Origin: Gracilaria gracilis
Taxonomy: Eukaryota; Rhodophyta; Florideophyceae; Gracilariales; Gracilariaceae
Length of the DNA: 64,000 bases
Direction of reading: 5' to 3'
Assembly: GCA_030374805.1 (NCBI GenBank)
Contig: JARGSG010000221.1
Span: 1 to 64,000 of the forward strand
The position numbers were made by a program, and so were the translations under genes. The notes under the pieces are model-generated. The model saw only the letters and a list, made by a program, of their open reading frames with translations. It searched no databases and had not been told where the DNA came from. How positions within the stretch are numbered: the first letter of the stretch is position 1; every line of letters begins with the position of its first letter. Shown one piece after another: positions 1-11,715 of the stretch.

Positions 1-281
1 CTAGGCGCTGCTTCTCGCTCTTCACTTGGATCGAGAAGGAAAGAGAGCAAAGTGCACTGCTCGTTAACTGCTTACATAATGTTTCTAACTAAATGTAGTA
101 TCACTGGAGCAAGTACTGTAGTGAATAAAAAGAAACTCAGCAGTTACACAAATGAATATAACAATAAATAGCAACAGTCTAGATATTTTCCAAATTATAT
201 AAAGTTTTGTCCCCGATTTACCCCGACTTTGCCCTGGCTTTACCGCAAATTTGGGTCAAAGCTTTATTGTAGGACTACTTC
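1..281. other. AT-rich flank, no gene seen
   Basis: No reading frame with coding character was found here. The sequence becomes AT-rich and runs directly into the gypsy integrase fragment. It may be more of the same decayed element, but I cannot show that. Confidence 0.4.
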
Positions 282-840
282 ATGAAGTTATCGGTCTTAG
301 CCACTAATTTGAAGATGGAAGACGATACCAACATGAGACGAAAAGAAAAATTATTCGAAGTTGGTGATAAAGTTATGCTTTCAACCAAGAATTGGAATTT
401 CAAAGAAGGACATGCGAAAAAACTATTCCCAAAATACATTAGACCATACACTGTATGTAGGGTTCTCGCCGAAGGTCGATCGTACGAGTTAGAGATACTC
501 AAAAAGCTCGAACGAATTCATCATACTTTCCATGTATCATTTTCGAAACCATTTGTGCAACCCACAAGTACTCAGAACCAGCACAAAGACGTAACCTTTC
601 TGAAAGCAGAAAAGCTCATCTTGGTTCCAGACAGCCACATCGAGAAGATTCTTGGCCAACGCATTCGCAGCAGTCGTCTTCAATACCTCGTTCCTTAGAC
701 AAACACAAAAGATGCTGAGAATCAATGGGTCGATAGTCAGACTTTCAACACATCAATCTCTCCGGGATTAGTTGAAGAAAACCCATCATGTCCAACGAAA
801 ACGCGCCCATCGCCGCGAGCAATCTCCAAATCCATATCGT
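282..840 (+). pseudogene. Ty3/gypsy chromovirus remnant (integrase C-terminus and chromodomain)
   Basis: The first 138 codons carry the tail of a gypsy integrase. A GDKVML motif opens the SH3-like fold, a GPY/F-type module follows (KLFPKYIRPYTV), and then the typical IHHTFHVSF ending. A chromodomain begins at IEKIL near codon 121. It is broken by TAG at 696-698, probably a Trp codon, after which the same frame stays open to about 838 and reads like the second half of the chromodomain. Protease, RT and LTRs are absent. Its AT-rich base composition differs from the two complete gypsy elements in the window, which suggests an older and unrelated lineage. Confidence 0.75.
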
Positions 841-2173
841 AAGACAGTTCTATAGTTGCATTGAACTTGGTGAAAGAAGATTGCTGGCATGGTTCCATGA
901 TATTACAGAAGATCTTTCCGAAAGATTCCGTTTAGCTTGGGCATCTTGTCACATTTGTTTCGCATTCTTACAACTTGGAGGACCTTTCATCAATGAAGAA
1001 AATGCCCTGCTCTTGAAAAAACTATTCTAAACTTATAAGGACAAGATCATGGATGCTATCGATGAAGAATTTATTCTGTTCCATTATTTTTTCATTGTTT
1101 TGCAATTTGGAAGTATACAACCTGACCGTGCTGAGACATTTCTAGATAGAGTTGAGGGGGCTCTTGTGCACAAGAGAAGAACTCACTGATGAGAATGATT
1201 CCTTCTTTAAATTCAAACCGCATTTTGACATGGTATTATATTCAAACCCCCCTGACACTTACAAGAACCATCCTGTTGCCAATAGACTTTCGACCAACTA
1301 AGTGGTCATGTAGTTGACGGTGATTAGGCATGATGCACGATTTTAAATAGGGAGTGTTTGTCATGAACCACTCCTAAAATAGAGCGTTGTCTCGAATTCA
1401 GAGCAAAGCGAAGGCACAGTTGAAGCAAATCGGAATAAAAGCTATATCTAATTTGGGGCATATCTAGGTTTTTGCAATGTATTCATTTTTTGTAATTGCT
1501 AAATATGTTTCCAATCATTACAGTACTCACCGTAGTAATACTATTTTAGTTAAAACACAGTTTAAGCAGTTCAAAGGCATTTTAATTTGCTCGCTTTCTT
1601 CTTAGCTCCGAGTGCAAAGCAAAAAGCAGCACTTAAAGCTTTTTGCCTTGGAAGAACAAATTTCTATAAAACATAAAATAGAATATTATGTTATTATTAC
1701 CAGAACTTTTTAAATAGTAACCAAAATTTAAATCTACAGCTTTTACCAATTTTTATATATTTACTTGGATGTACACCCACTTGTTAATTGTAAATGGAAT
1801 GATAGTCTTGTAATTTTTTTAAATGGTAAAAAGTACAAATCTATGAGTATATCTAGGTTCTAGATGTCCAAATTGCTAACGGTAACAATCAAAAGGAAGC
1901 TGGTTTATTTTCTGTATTGGTCATCGAGATTCCTGTTGTTGAGACAATTTCTGATCATTTTATGACAATTTTTGTGATTTAAACGTGTTAGGTTTAGACT
2001 GGTTTGGATGGAGTAAAAATTGTTAGACGTAAAGAATTAACGTCTTATAAATTTTGAAAATTTTTGATAAATCATTTCATGAGAGTGGTGTGCAACAATT
2101 TTCAGTTTTTTCACTTTCAATAAACCCGTTTTACGAGGCATCTTTGGAACGGTGAGTAACTTTGAGAGTAAAC
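841..2173. other. AT-rich intergenic stretch
   Basis: I see many homopolymer runs and no coding frame I can defend. A short 80-codon frame at 788-1030 has no recognisable motif. Nothing else is visible. Confidence 0.5.
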
Positions 2174-2175
2174 TA

Positions 2176-2202
2176 CACCCAGTAACTGCAAATAGCGTGG
2201 GT
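2176..2202 (+). repeat. Left terminal inverted repeat of the pogo-like element
   Basis: These 27 bp starting CACCCAGTAACTGC are the exact reverse complement of 16279-16305. TA precedes them. Confidence 0.88.
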
Positions 2203-2494
2203 GAAGAATTATTGTGGTAACAAAATTAGTGTGGCCCACAATAAATCCAGTATGCGAAGATCGCGTGTTGGTTACAATTAATGGGTATCGGATGCAACCA
2301 CAGTTTAGGCGGGAGCATTTTGTATTTCATCAAGACAACTCCTCGAAAGACACAGACCCTTCGGTAGCTCTCATGAGCATCAAACGCCATGCTTGTTCCA
2401 CTATCCGCTTCTCCAATTCTCACCGCGTTCCAAAGAACATCGGCGGCTTACTTCCACCATCTACAGCCATCCCTTCCCCAGCAATCGAAAGCCA
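2203..2494 (+). pseudogene. 5' part of the pogo-like element before the gypsy-1 insertion
   Basis: This holds subterminal repeats and an open frame (from 2214) that joins the transposase frame at 14585 once gypsy-1 and one target copy are removed. The only early starts are GTG or internal ATGs, so the true N-terminus is uncertain. Confidence 0.55.
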
Positions 2495-3294
2495 TGTAGT
2501 GCAACGCTATTGCGGATGAAGCTTCGCTATTGCGATTCATAGACAAGGGGATGCTCTCTAAGGAGGTGATGATGAATGCCGTGCGTGGCACACCCCATTC
2601 TTGGGTAGATTCGTACAACATATAGGATAGTTGTGAGGTGCACAGCATTGCTGGTCAGTCACACACGTGTGGGGAGTTTGCACCCATTGTTGGGGATTCT
2701 AGATATTAATATATTGATATTTAGTTACCACTGACAGTGGGCGGCTACACTACATAGTAGGTTGAGCTCAACCCAACTTTGGAGAAGTAAACGACTCAAC
2801 CGAGTGTTCGGCTCTGATGTTTCACCCTTGGTGAGCAATATCCTCCTCGCGGAGAGTTGCCACTACTGTGTAGGTACCATCATCCGCCTCGCGGCATCTA
2901 CAGCACCCTTACCGCATTCCGCGTGTTATTCTGTGTGTTTCCTTTATTTGTTTTCGCACTGTTATACAGGTATCGCTACACTGCATACCGGTGTTGACCG
3001 TTCTTTGTTTCGCCCACTCGCGTGGTTCGCTACCGCTCTCCGCGTCTCGTGCCACTCTCGTGTGTGTGTTGGTTGTCCCGTCTGTGACGTCATCCCCGAC
3101 TCTGTCGTGTTCCCCACCACTGTGCGGCTTCTTTGCCTTTACCGCTCTCTACGCGTGTCGTGACGGTGATCCCCGGTCTTACACCCGGCTAGCGCGATCA
3201 CCCTGAGAGGGGCTCTATTGCTGTGACTACCTCAGTTGAGGGAAGGCTTGAACACCCTTTGTGTGTCTTCTTCCTCCGCAGGGGTTGCACCACA
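2495..3294 (+). repeat. 5' LTR of gypsy-1
   Basis: This 800-bp repeat is about 99% identical to 13781-14579. It begins TGTAGTGCAACG; the end reads GCACCACA where the 3' copy has GCACTACA. Confidence 0.9.
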
Positions 3295-3296
3295 AT

Positions 3297-3314
3297 TGGT
3301 CTCCCGACTTAGAA
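3297..3314 (+). promoter_or_regulatory. Putative primer binding site of gypsy-1
   Basis: TGGTCTCCCGAC starts two bases after the LTR, and the same word follows the gypsy-2 LTR. TGG fits pairing with a tRNA CCA end. I could not name the tRNA. Confidence 0.55.
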
Positions 3315-3885
3315 GTCGTGTTGTATCCAGCAAGCTGGTTTGGTGCACCTTCCGGTTTGGCGGTTCGTTTCGTGGTCTTGGAGGACATTTCGCAGTTTAA
3401 TCTGGGATTCGCTACCGACTCTACGTCGTGTCGGTTTCGTTTTCCCAATCTGGGTTGTTGTTTGGACACGGTTCTTTACCGGTGGCACTACCTATTTCCG
3501 TAGTGTGAGATTCCCGTCGGTTACGGTTGTTGTCACCCCCGTTTGGGTTTTTGAACTCGTCCCAGCAATCTGGTGAATCAACGTTGTCGCATCGTGACGT
3601 TCTCCGTGGACACGGTTGTCTTTACCGCATTCGGTTTTTTCGTCACTCGTGTGAGGATACTAAACTCATTCGAGGTTAATTTACTGTTCGCTTGATTGTC
3701 CCCAGTTCTCTGGTCTCTTTTCGTCGTGGACGATGGTTTCTGGCAAGCGAGCGAGCCCCTCGAAGGCTCGCTCAGTTGGTCCAGAAATTGCCCCCCCCGT
3801 TCGTGGTCTGTTCCCGAGCCTCGGTCTGGAGCGGAGAAGAAACCCGGAAACCGGAAGCAATCTATAAATTCGTCTGACTCCCCAA

Positions 3886-5814
3886 GTGGCTGGACCCTCA
3901 TCTGCTTCTTTGGAGGGTTCCACTCCCGCTGCTGCGGTGAAGGACGCGCTCGTCGTCGAGCTGGAGACTCAAGTGCGCACACTTGAGGCCCAGACGGGAG
4001 CCATGAGAAGCTCTCATGCTGCCCTCGCGACTGAGGTCGATACACTTCGTATGAAGGTAGACGCTGCCCTCATCGGAGGTGTATCTGACGATCTACGTAT
4101 ATTACGGAAAGATGTCAACACTCTCTTAGAGGTTTTTCAAGGCTACCCCGGTTTTACCGAGGAGGTCAACACGAAGATATTTCGGATTCTGGGCCGTCTT
4201 GAGACGTTGGAAGCTACTATCCGTGCTGACAACGGCGCTTTTGACACACCCGCGGTGGACTCTCATCGCGCCAGAAACCGAAAATCCGGGAAGAATCGCT
4301 CTAAGAAGAGGTTAGTCGACGAGTATGATTCGGATTCGTCCAGGTCTTCTGGTATCTCAAACCGCTCTGCGGGTTCTTCTTCGTCAGACTCATCAAATGA
4401 TGGTGAACGTCGTGGTCGCACTGCGCGCTCTCGTCATTCTAGTTCCACTTCCGGTGTTGTTCGCACCCGTGAGAAGGAGAGGAAGCACTCAGGTTTGAGG
4501 GAGCTGAAGCCTACTAATCCCTTGTACAAAAGGTTGTTGTCTTACCGGTACTACCGTTTGGAAGATTCCAGTCTGGACCGTACGCCCCGTGGGACGGGAA
4601 AGATCAAGGACTGCATCAAGCGCATGTCCTTGACGTTTCGTAACCAGTTCTTTACTGGGGAGGATCCCATCTTGGTGTTGGATTTTCTTTCACGCTTTGT
4701 CGCGGAAGCTGACATCCTCGGCATGAGTGAAGGGCAAGCTTATGTCGCATTACCGTATTTTCTACGTGGACTCGCTGAAGACCAATTCAACTCTGTAAGA
4801 GGTTCATCTCGAGCCTCCGAAGGAGGGGTTACCTGCTGGCCTGAGGCCGTGCAGTATCTACTTCGCTCGTACGCGACTGGTACCTCTATTGAGGAAGCAA
4901 TCACCGCGTTGCGGGAAACGAAGCAACGCCCGAAGGAATCGGAAACCGAGTTTTCAGTCCGACTGAACAAGGCTTTCCACCGTTGTGGCAATGTTTATTC
5001 CGCTAATGAGCGTTGTACACTGTTTATCAACGGATTGAATCCGGCTATTCGCACGCTAGTCTCCCAGCGACGGGAAGACAAGCGGAAGACCACTTATCTC
5101 GAGTTGGTTCAATACGCGAAAGCGGAAGGAGACGCACTGCGTGCACGCTCCGGACACCGGGGTTCATCCAGGGCGCTTCACCTCGAAGAGGCGCCCTCAT
5201 CGATCTCACTGCTACCGCAGGATTTTTTTGGCCACGAAGTGGATAATTTGCATCTGGCACAGGTGAACCTGGATTCTATTCCGACTACGGAGTTGCCTTC
5301 AACTACTGAAGCCTCGTCGATGACGGATGATCCGCTGCTTTACGCAGATCGCCCCCGCGTTCGCGGACCGCAAGTACCCTATTCAGGGAGTCGTTACCAG
5401 CGACCTGGTTGGGTAGACCCGCGGACGGTGAGAGCAAAGGACCCACGAAGTGCCGGAAGACCCGGGTTGATTTGTTTTCTATGCTACGAACACGGGCATG
5501 TGGCACCGGATTGCCACCTCACCATGAGGGATATGCCCACGGTCGTGGTGAATTTCGAAGCTCTGACCCCAGAAGAACAGGCGTCAGTGCCGATAACCGC
5601 GTATTTGCGTGCGAAGACAGACTTCCCGAAACGGATTTCTCCCGCAGATATCGCTGCCTTGCGACACTCTGGTTCTTCCCAGGTCAATGCTTCACCGGCT
5701 CAAGCCGTGGCGGCAACCGCTGCTGCGGGTAGTTCTGTTCCACAGGAGTCTGTGAAGATCCCTACCGCGCAGGACGCCGTTCCCGTTAGAACGGATGATA
5801 CTCAGTTAAACTGA
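3886..5814 (+). CDS. gag: gypsy-1 Gag
   Basis: Gag forms the capsid and packages element RNA. The open frame runs about 640 codons. It has a coiled-coil-prone N-terminus, a Ser/Arg-rich basic stretch around residues 125-210, a capsid-like central region, and one CCHC zinc knuckle (C-x2-C-x4-H-x4-C) near residues 530-543. The frame has no ATG at its head: the first is at 4003. A better candidate, ATG at 3733 in the same frame, is cut off by TAA at 3865-3867, so this copy may have lost its true start. The last codons contain GTTAAAC, which links gag to pol by -1 frameshift. Confidence 0.85.
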   Translation: MAGPSSASLEGSTPAAAVKDALVVELETQVRTLEAQTGAMRSSHAALATEVDTLRMKVDAALIGGVSDDLRILRKDVNTLLEVFQGYPGFTEEVNTKIFRILGRLETLEATIRADNGAFDTPAVDSHRARNRKSGKNRSKKRLVDEYDSDSSRSSGISNRSAGSSSSDSSNDGERRGRTARSRHSSSTSGVVRTREKERKHSGLRELKPTNPLYKRLLSYRYYRLEDSSLDRTPRGTGKIKDCIKRMSLTFRNQFFTGEDPILVLDFLSRFVAEADILGMSEGQAYVALPYFLRGLAEDQFNSVRGSSRASEGGVTCWPEAVQYLLRSYATGTSIEEAITALRETKQRPKESETEFSVRLNKAFHRCGNVYSANERCTLFINGLNPAIRTLVSQRREDKRKTTYLELVQYAKAEGDALRARSGHRGSSRALHLEEAPSSISLLPQDFFGHEVDNLHLAQVNLDSIPTTELPSTTEASSMTDDPLLYADRPRVRGPQVPYSGSRYQRPGWVDPRTVRAKDPRSAGRPGLICFLCYEHGHVAPDCHLTMRDMPTVVVNFEALTPEEQASVPITAYLRAKTDFPKRISPADIAALRHSGSSQVNASPAQAVAATAAAGSSVPQESVKIPTAQDAVPVRTDDTQLN

Positions 5815-8800
5815 GTACGGGAGTCTCCAATGGAGAGGCGCCCCAGTCGAAGTCTACGGCGCCCGAGGCGTCACCGCCTCGCTCCCAGGTCAAAATCCTC
5901 TCGAGGAAGCCGACCGTCCCAGACGTGGACTCTACCACCGTTGGTGTAATGCGTCGCCCGTGGATACGGTTCAGGAACAACCGGATCCCGGATCGAGTCA
6001 TGGTCATGGCCAAGCGAAACTACAAGATATTCGCTGACCTTGGCCTTTCTACCCAGTATATGGTGCGTCATTTGTCTATCCTGGATACAGGCGCTGGTCC
6101 CAATTTTATTGCGGAGTCGCTTTTACCGCCGAAAATCCGTTGTCGAGTTCGTCAAGGACCCGTCATGGACGTAGCAGATGCAAATAATAACCCGTTGAGT
6201 ACGGCTGGAATGGTTTCCCTGATCGTCAGGATTGGCAACTGCATTGAGCAGGTTGAATTCATCGTCTGCAAGACGCTTGCTGCCCCTGTCATCTTAGGGT
6301 GTGACTTCTGTGACAGATATGTCGAGTCAATCAGACCGCGTGCGCGTGAAGTGGAAATGGAAGATGGTTCGGTTGTACCGATTGTTCGTCGTTCTTTGAG
6401 GAGAACCTCAGCTAAGCTGGTACCGCTACCTACTCCTTTACAGGATTCTAACGCTCCGAAGGAGTCTCCGAAACTCCGTGTTGCACGTGCTATTTCTATT
6501 CCGCCAGAATCCCAGGTATGGGTTGATGTTACTGCTGCTCCGCGTGGTTTGCGGGTTGTTCAACCATCTACCTCGTTATACGAGAAATATCAGCTCGCAT
6601 TAGCGAATGGCGTTGTGCAGATCTCGAATGGTCACCCCTTTCGGGTTTTGTTAGCCAACTTTGGCAAGAAGTCCCAATTTCTGGTGAAGAACCAAGTTAT
6701 TGGTACTGTCCTACCGCACCCTACGGCGCTTATCCCTACTAAGGTGACTGCCGCCGAGATGCTCGGGATTGTCGAAGAAACCGCTGATGCGTCTCACTCT
6801 CAGGAGGGGGAGGGGTATTCGTCGCGTGCGCAAGCGTCAAACCCGTCTCAGACGGTTAACAACACGGGAGACCCGGAAAAGAAGACCGCGCCTACGAGTT
6901 ATGACAGGATTGACCCTATTAAGGAGTTAGAAGAATTGAATCTCGGTCATGTACCGGATTCACACCGCGAGAAGTTGCGTGATATGTTGCGCGAATTTAC
7001 ACCAATGTGGGATGGTTCCCTCGGAGAGGTTACAGCTACGGAACACCGGATTGATCTGTTGCCAGACGTTAAGCCTATTGCTCAACACCCTTACAGGGCA
7101 GGTCCGAAAGCTCGGGAGGAAGAACAGTTTCAAATCAACAAGATGCTCCGAGCCGGAGTTATAGAACCGGCACAGTCGCCGTGGGCATCTCCAGTTGTAC
7201 TGGCTCCGAAACCCGATGGGTTCTGGCGTTTTTGTATCGACTATCGTCGCCTCAATGATGTTACCGTCAAAGACGTGTATCCCATACCTCGTATGGACCA
7301 GTACATTGACTCGCTTGGCGATGCAACCGTCTTCTCCACTTTGGATGCGAATTGGGGGTACTGGCAAGTACCCGTGCGACCGGAAGACCGTGATAAGACT
7401 GAGTTTACCTGTCATTCAGGGCTGTACCGCTCTAAACGTATGCCTTTTGGACTTACGAACGCCCCCGCTACTTTTCAGCGTGCTTTGGATATCCTCCTTG
7501 CCCATTTCAAATGGCGGAGTTGCCTCGTCTATCTCGACGATATCATCGTCTTCTCCAATAATTTGGATGACCATTTGGATCACGTTCGTGAGATAATCAC
7601 AACACTGCGTGACGCAGGAGTAACACTCAAGCTGAGGAAGTGTGAATTTTTTACTGACTCGGTCAAGTATCTTGGACACGTAATCCGTCCGGGACGGCTA
7701 CTGATCGAGCAGGCTCGCGTGAAGTCACTCAAGGAGGCTAAACTACCTACGACTCAGACTGAGCTGCGTTCCTTCCTAGGATTATGCAACGTCTATCGAC
7801 GGTTTATTCCTCGCTTCGCGAAGATCGCGGGACCGCTCAACGAGCTCCTGAAGAAGGGACAACCACCAAAACTGGGCCCCCTTGCTCCCACGCAAGTGGA
7901 AGCATTCAACTCTCTTATAGAGGCAGTTACAACAGCACCCGTGCTGTCATTACCGAGGAACGGGTTGCCATTTACCGTGGATACGGATGCGAGCGACTAC
8001 CAGATCGGCTGTGCACTGTTTCAGACTACACCCGACGGGGAACGCCGACCAATTGGATTTTGGTCTCGCACGCTCAACGTTCATGAACGGAACTATTCGG
8101 TATCCGAAAAGGAGTGTTTCGCCATGGTATGGGCTTTACAGACGTTAAGACCATATCTTATGGGTGTGCATTTTACCGTTAACACGGATCATTCCGCCTT
8201 ACGCTGGTTAATGTCAATCACGGAACCTTCCGGGCGTTTAATGCGCTGGCGTCTTCGGCTAGCCGAGTTTGATTATGAAGTCACCTACAAGAAGGGAAGT
8301 CTCAACGCGCAAGCGGATGCTCTTTCACGTTTGGGAACGGAAGGCGAAGCGTTACGCGTCGACGACGATGATGAAGATATCCCCTGTTTCCTCATGGAGG
8401 AGGGTGAAGAAGACTACGAACTGATTTTGGACGACATCTGTGATGACTTACTCGTCGCAGATGGTGAAGACCCGGAACCCGGTGCGTTTGTCCCAATCAC
8501 TCCTGAGGAGATGATCAGAGAACAGCAGGGAGACCCGTTCTGTACGAGGATACGCGCCCAAATTAATGGCGGTGCCAACATCCCTTTTGGGGTTAACACT
8601 CAGGGTTACCTCGTTAGAGTGGTTCGTTCATCCCCACAGATCGTGATTCCTCACTCCTTGCAGTCCAGGGTTCTTCACCTATCCCACTTTTCTAAGGTTG
8701 CTTCCCATCCTGGGGCTAGAAGGCTGTACACGACACTACGTCGGGATTTCTACTGGCCCGCGTTAGCGTTGGATTGCTATACCACCGTCAAGGCGTGTAC

Positions 8801-11306
8801 GCACTGTGCACGTGAACGAGTTAAATTACGTCGCCATGCGAAGAAGCTAACTCTGTTCCCCGCACGGGCGCCTCTTGAGTTTGTTGCCATCGATATACTC
8901 GGTGAGTTTTTAAGGACATCCCGAGGTAATCGGTTTCTACTCGTCATTACGGACAGATTCTCGAAGTTAGTCCGGACAATTCCGTTGAGGAAGATTACAT
9001 CACGCACTGTTGCGGAAGCTTTCGTTAAGCATTGAGTCCTAGTCTACGGTCCCCCGGTTAATCTCCTTTCGGATACTGGTCCGCAATTTACTGCGCGTTT
9101 CTTCCAGGACGTCTGTCGGATACTCGACGTGTAGAATCTCTTCACGACGACGTATCATCCCCAATGTAATGGGCAAGTCGAGCGATTTAATCGAACGCTG
9201 CTCTCCGCATTGCGGGCTTATACTGTTGAACATCCAAAGACTTGGGATCTCTACACGGATACCGTGACGTACGCGTACAATACGCAAGTTCACAGAGTTA
9301 CTGGTTTATCTCCTTTCGAGCTTGTGCTGTCGCGAACGCCCCCGCCAGTTGCGGTTGAACCTCAGCCAAAGCTGGATACGTTCCCGTCGACGGTTGATCA
9401 CTACCTGCGTTGGAAGCAGTGGCTTTCATTTATGGTACCTGTTGCCAGGTCGGCAATGGCTAAAGCACAACACGCTTATAAGCGGAACTTTGATGCCCGT
9501 ATTCGGAGACCACTACCACCGCTGGAACCGGGACAAACCGCCTTTGTAAGGAAAGAATATTACATTCCTGAAAAGGAGAGGCGACACAAGCTTTCTCCCA
9601 TCGCTGATGGTCCGTACCGCGTTATTAGCGTGAATAAGGACACAGTTGTACTGGAAGTTGGTGGCGCTCATGAGCGTTTTTCTCGAGATCGAGTTGTACA
9701 AGGACCTACCCGTCATACGGAAGTTGTTTTGGATACTCAGCAGGAGGCTGGACAGGCGGAGAACCGATCGCTTCAGTCTACAGAAGCTACACCACTTGTG
9801 GGACTTCGTCACCCATCGAGGGGATTGTCGAAGTTACCGATGTTATCGTCGGGAACCGAATCTTCGGATTCTACACCGCTTGTGAAGTCGCGCTTCACAG
9901 CGTCTATCGAACCGTCAACTGACGTGATGACTGCTCCCCGTATCGCTCCACCTCAGGAGGGGGAGGGGAATTCACGCGTTGTTGCGGAAGAACAGGAATC
10001 ACCGGTGTCGCAACCGTCGCAGACATCCCGTGATTCACGGAGAGAAGAATTGGAGACTGAGTTGTCTCAGGACACCGTCGAGGACGTGATTGCTAAGGAT
10101 ACCACTGTTAGTGGGCAGGCAAACCCGCTACAGCGTGCTGATATTGCCAAGGGCGCGCAACGCTCTACAGCGGATCGCAGCCCTATCAGCAAGGGACACG
10201 CGCAATCTACGGACTCCCGTACTGTCCAGGATACTGGAATTGCTCACCCGCACGGGGAATCGCCGCATGCTCAACCTCCTGTTGTCGAGGAGACACAGGA
10301 GGGACCACCTGATCGCGCTCGCGAAAGTTCCTCGGCACCGCCGGAAGTCGACGCTGATCACCCGATTTCTCGGAAGAGCACGGCTACAGCACCGCTGGAT
10401 ACTGCTACACGGAGTATTCCGGACGCGCGCAAGTTGCAAACCGTCGCTGACGTTCGTCGCGCACCGCCTACGCAGGCGCGAAGTAAGGAAATCACGGTAG
10501 ATCCCGGTATCGCAAGACCTGTTAGTCAGGAAAGAGAGAAGACGCTCGCAGAAGCGAAGTTAGAGCACCCCGGAACGGGTATGGAGGAAGCACCACCGCA
10601 CCCATCCGTGGGGAAGTCGTTAAGCGCTCTTCATGAAGTTTTGAACCGTCATGACAGTGCACGCACCGTTGGAGATACGGAATACCGCCCTGATTTAGGG
10701 AAAATACACGCTGCCAGTGCAGGAGTGCGCGCGCGCCACACGTCGCGTGGCACACGCCGTGCACCACACAGTGGGCCTACACTGTCGACCGGCAGCGCCG
10801 TAGCCACGAACCGTCGCACGGAGTCACGTGAACCGGCACGTGCCGTGGTAGGTAATCCGCCTCCCCGTCCGAAACCACCGTCAACACGGAAAACTACTCG
10901 TAATCGAGACGTTGAGGAGACCGTCGAAACGGAAGAACTGCTCGAGAACTCCCGGAATCCGGTAAGGAAGACTCAGCAGAAGACGACAGAACCGCCGAAG
11001 GCGTCAGAGGCACACAGCAACGCAGCTGGTATCCCTATTACAGTACCGCTACGAAGCGTGGACGACCCTTCTAAAGGTGGTGAAGAACGTGAAGTTTACT
11101 TGAAAGAGTTCGTGGTCGACCACATCGTGGGACACAGTTGGCACCCGAAGGGGTATAGGCAGTACCAGGTGCGCTGGTATGGCTATCCGCCATCAGCAGA
11201 CACGGATGAACCGGTTAAGCACCTGCCACGATCGAAAATCGTGCAGTATCACCGCCGTACTAACACGGATGTTCCGGCTAACCTACACCGCGCCCTAGTG
11301 GGGTAG
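5799..11306 (+). CDS. pol: gypsy-1 Pol: protease, RT, RNase H, integrase, chromodomain
   Basis: The single pol frame is -1 relative to gag. Domains in order: protease with DTGA at 6084-6095; reverse transcriptase with YLDD at 7530-7541; RNase H beginning around TDASD near 7980; integrase HHCC zinc domain around 8675-8815; DDE core with Asp near 8895, Asp in LLSDTG and Glu in NGQVERFN. A GPY/F-type module follows, then a roughly 450-residue low-complexity linker, and finally a chromodomain near 11,100-11,260 (QVRWYGY). Two in-frame stops cut the integrase core, TGA at 9033-9035 and TAG at 9132-9134, so this copy should make no full integrase. The linker is unusually long for a chromovirus and rich in Glu, Pro, Ser, Thr and Arg. 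Confidence 0.88.
5805..5811 (+). promoter_or_regulatory. -1 ribosomal frameshift heptamer between gag and pol
   Basis: In the gag frame the sequence reads CAG TTA AAC TGA, so G TTA AAC lies directly before the gag stop (5812-5814). A one-base back-slip gives GTT AAA CTG and enters the pol frame, which is open from 5799. Downstream stems are visible: CTCC-AAT-GGAG at 5825-5835, then GAGGCG pairing with CGCCTC around 5866-5881. GUUAAAC is a known viral slippery heptamer. Confidence 0.65.
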
Positions 11307-11715
11307 ACCGCCACCGTCTGTGACGGAACGTTCTCTCGTGTCCGGCGTAGCCGTGTCAACGACAGCGAACCTCACTCGAGGAAGCGTAACGACCTCCAGC
11401 GGAGTACAGTGCCGAAATTACTTCGTGAAGGCACCCTCTAAACGAGGAGAGTTGAAGAATAAGCTAAGCTGTCCTCAGGAAGAGGAGAAGATTTAAGAAG
11501 ACTCTATGAAGGGGAAAGGACACTCAGAAGAGGATTATGAAGAAGAAGTAATGCCCTCAGGAAGGGAGAAGATTATTGAAGATTACACTTGAAGAAGGAA
11601 GATAACCTTGATGCTCAAGGGAAGAACACAGTTTTACTGGACATCTCAACTAAGCTGTACCCCGCTATTCGGGACTACAACGGCCAAGTTATTGGGAATC
11701 TACTGTGACGAGCTC
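11307..11715 (+). other. Purine-rich spacer between pol and the antisense ORF
   Basis: From about 11,440 to 11,620 the plus strand is mostly A and G with GAAGA-type words. It separates two convergent reading frames, so it may hold 3' ends for both transcripts. No coding frame is seen. Confidence 0.45.

Noticed and set aside
788-1030. 80-codon plus-strand frame after the gypsy fragment
   Set aside because: No motif, AT-rich, and lies in decayed repeat DNA; length is within chance.
2762-3206. Frames of 133 and 71 codons repeated at 14047-14491
   Set aside because: They lie in the two LTR copies of gypsy-1; repetition comes from the LTR, not from a gene family.
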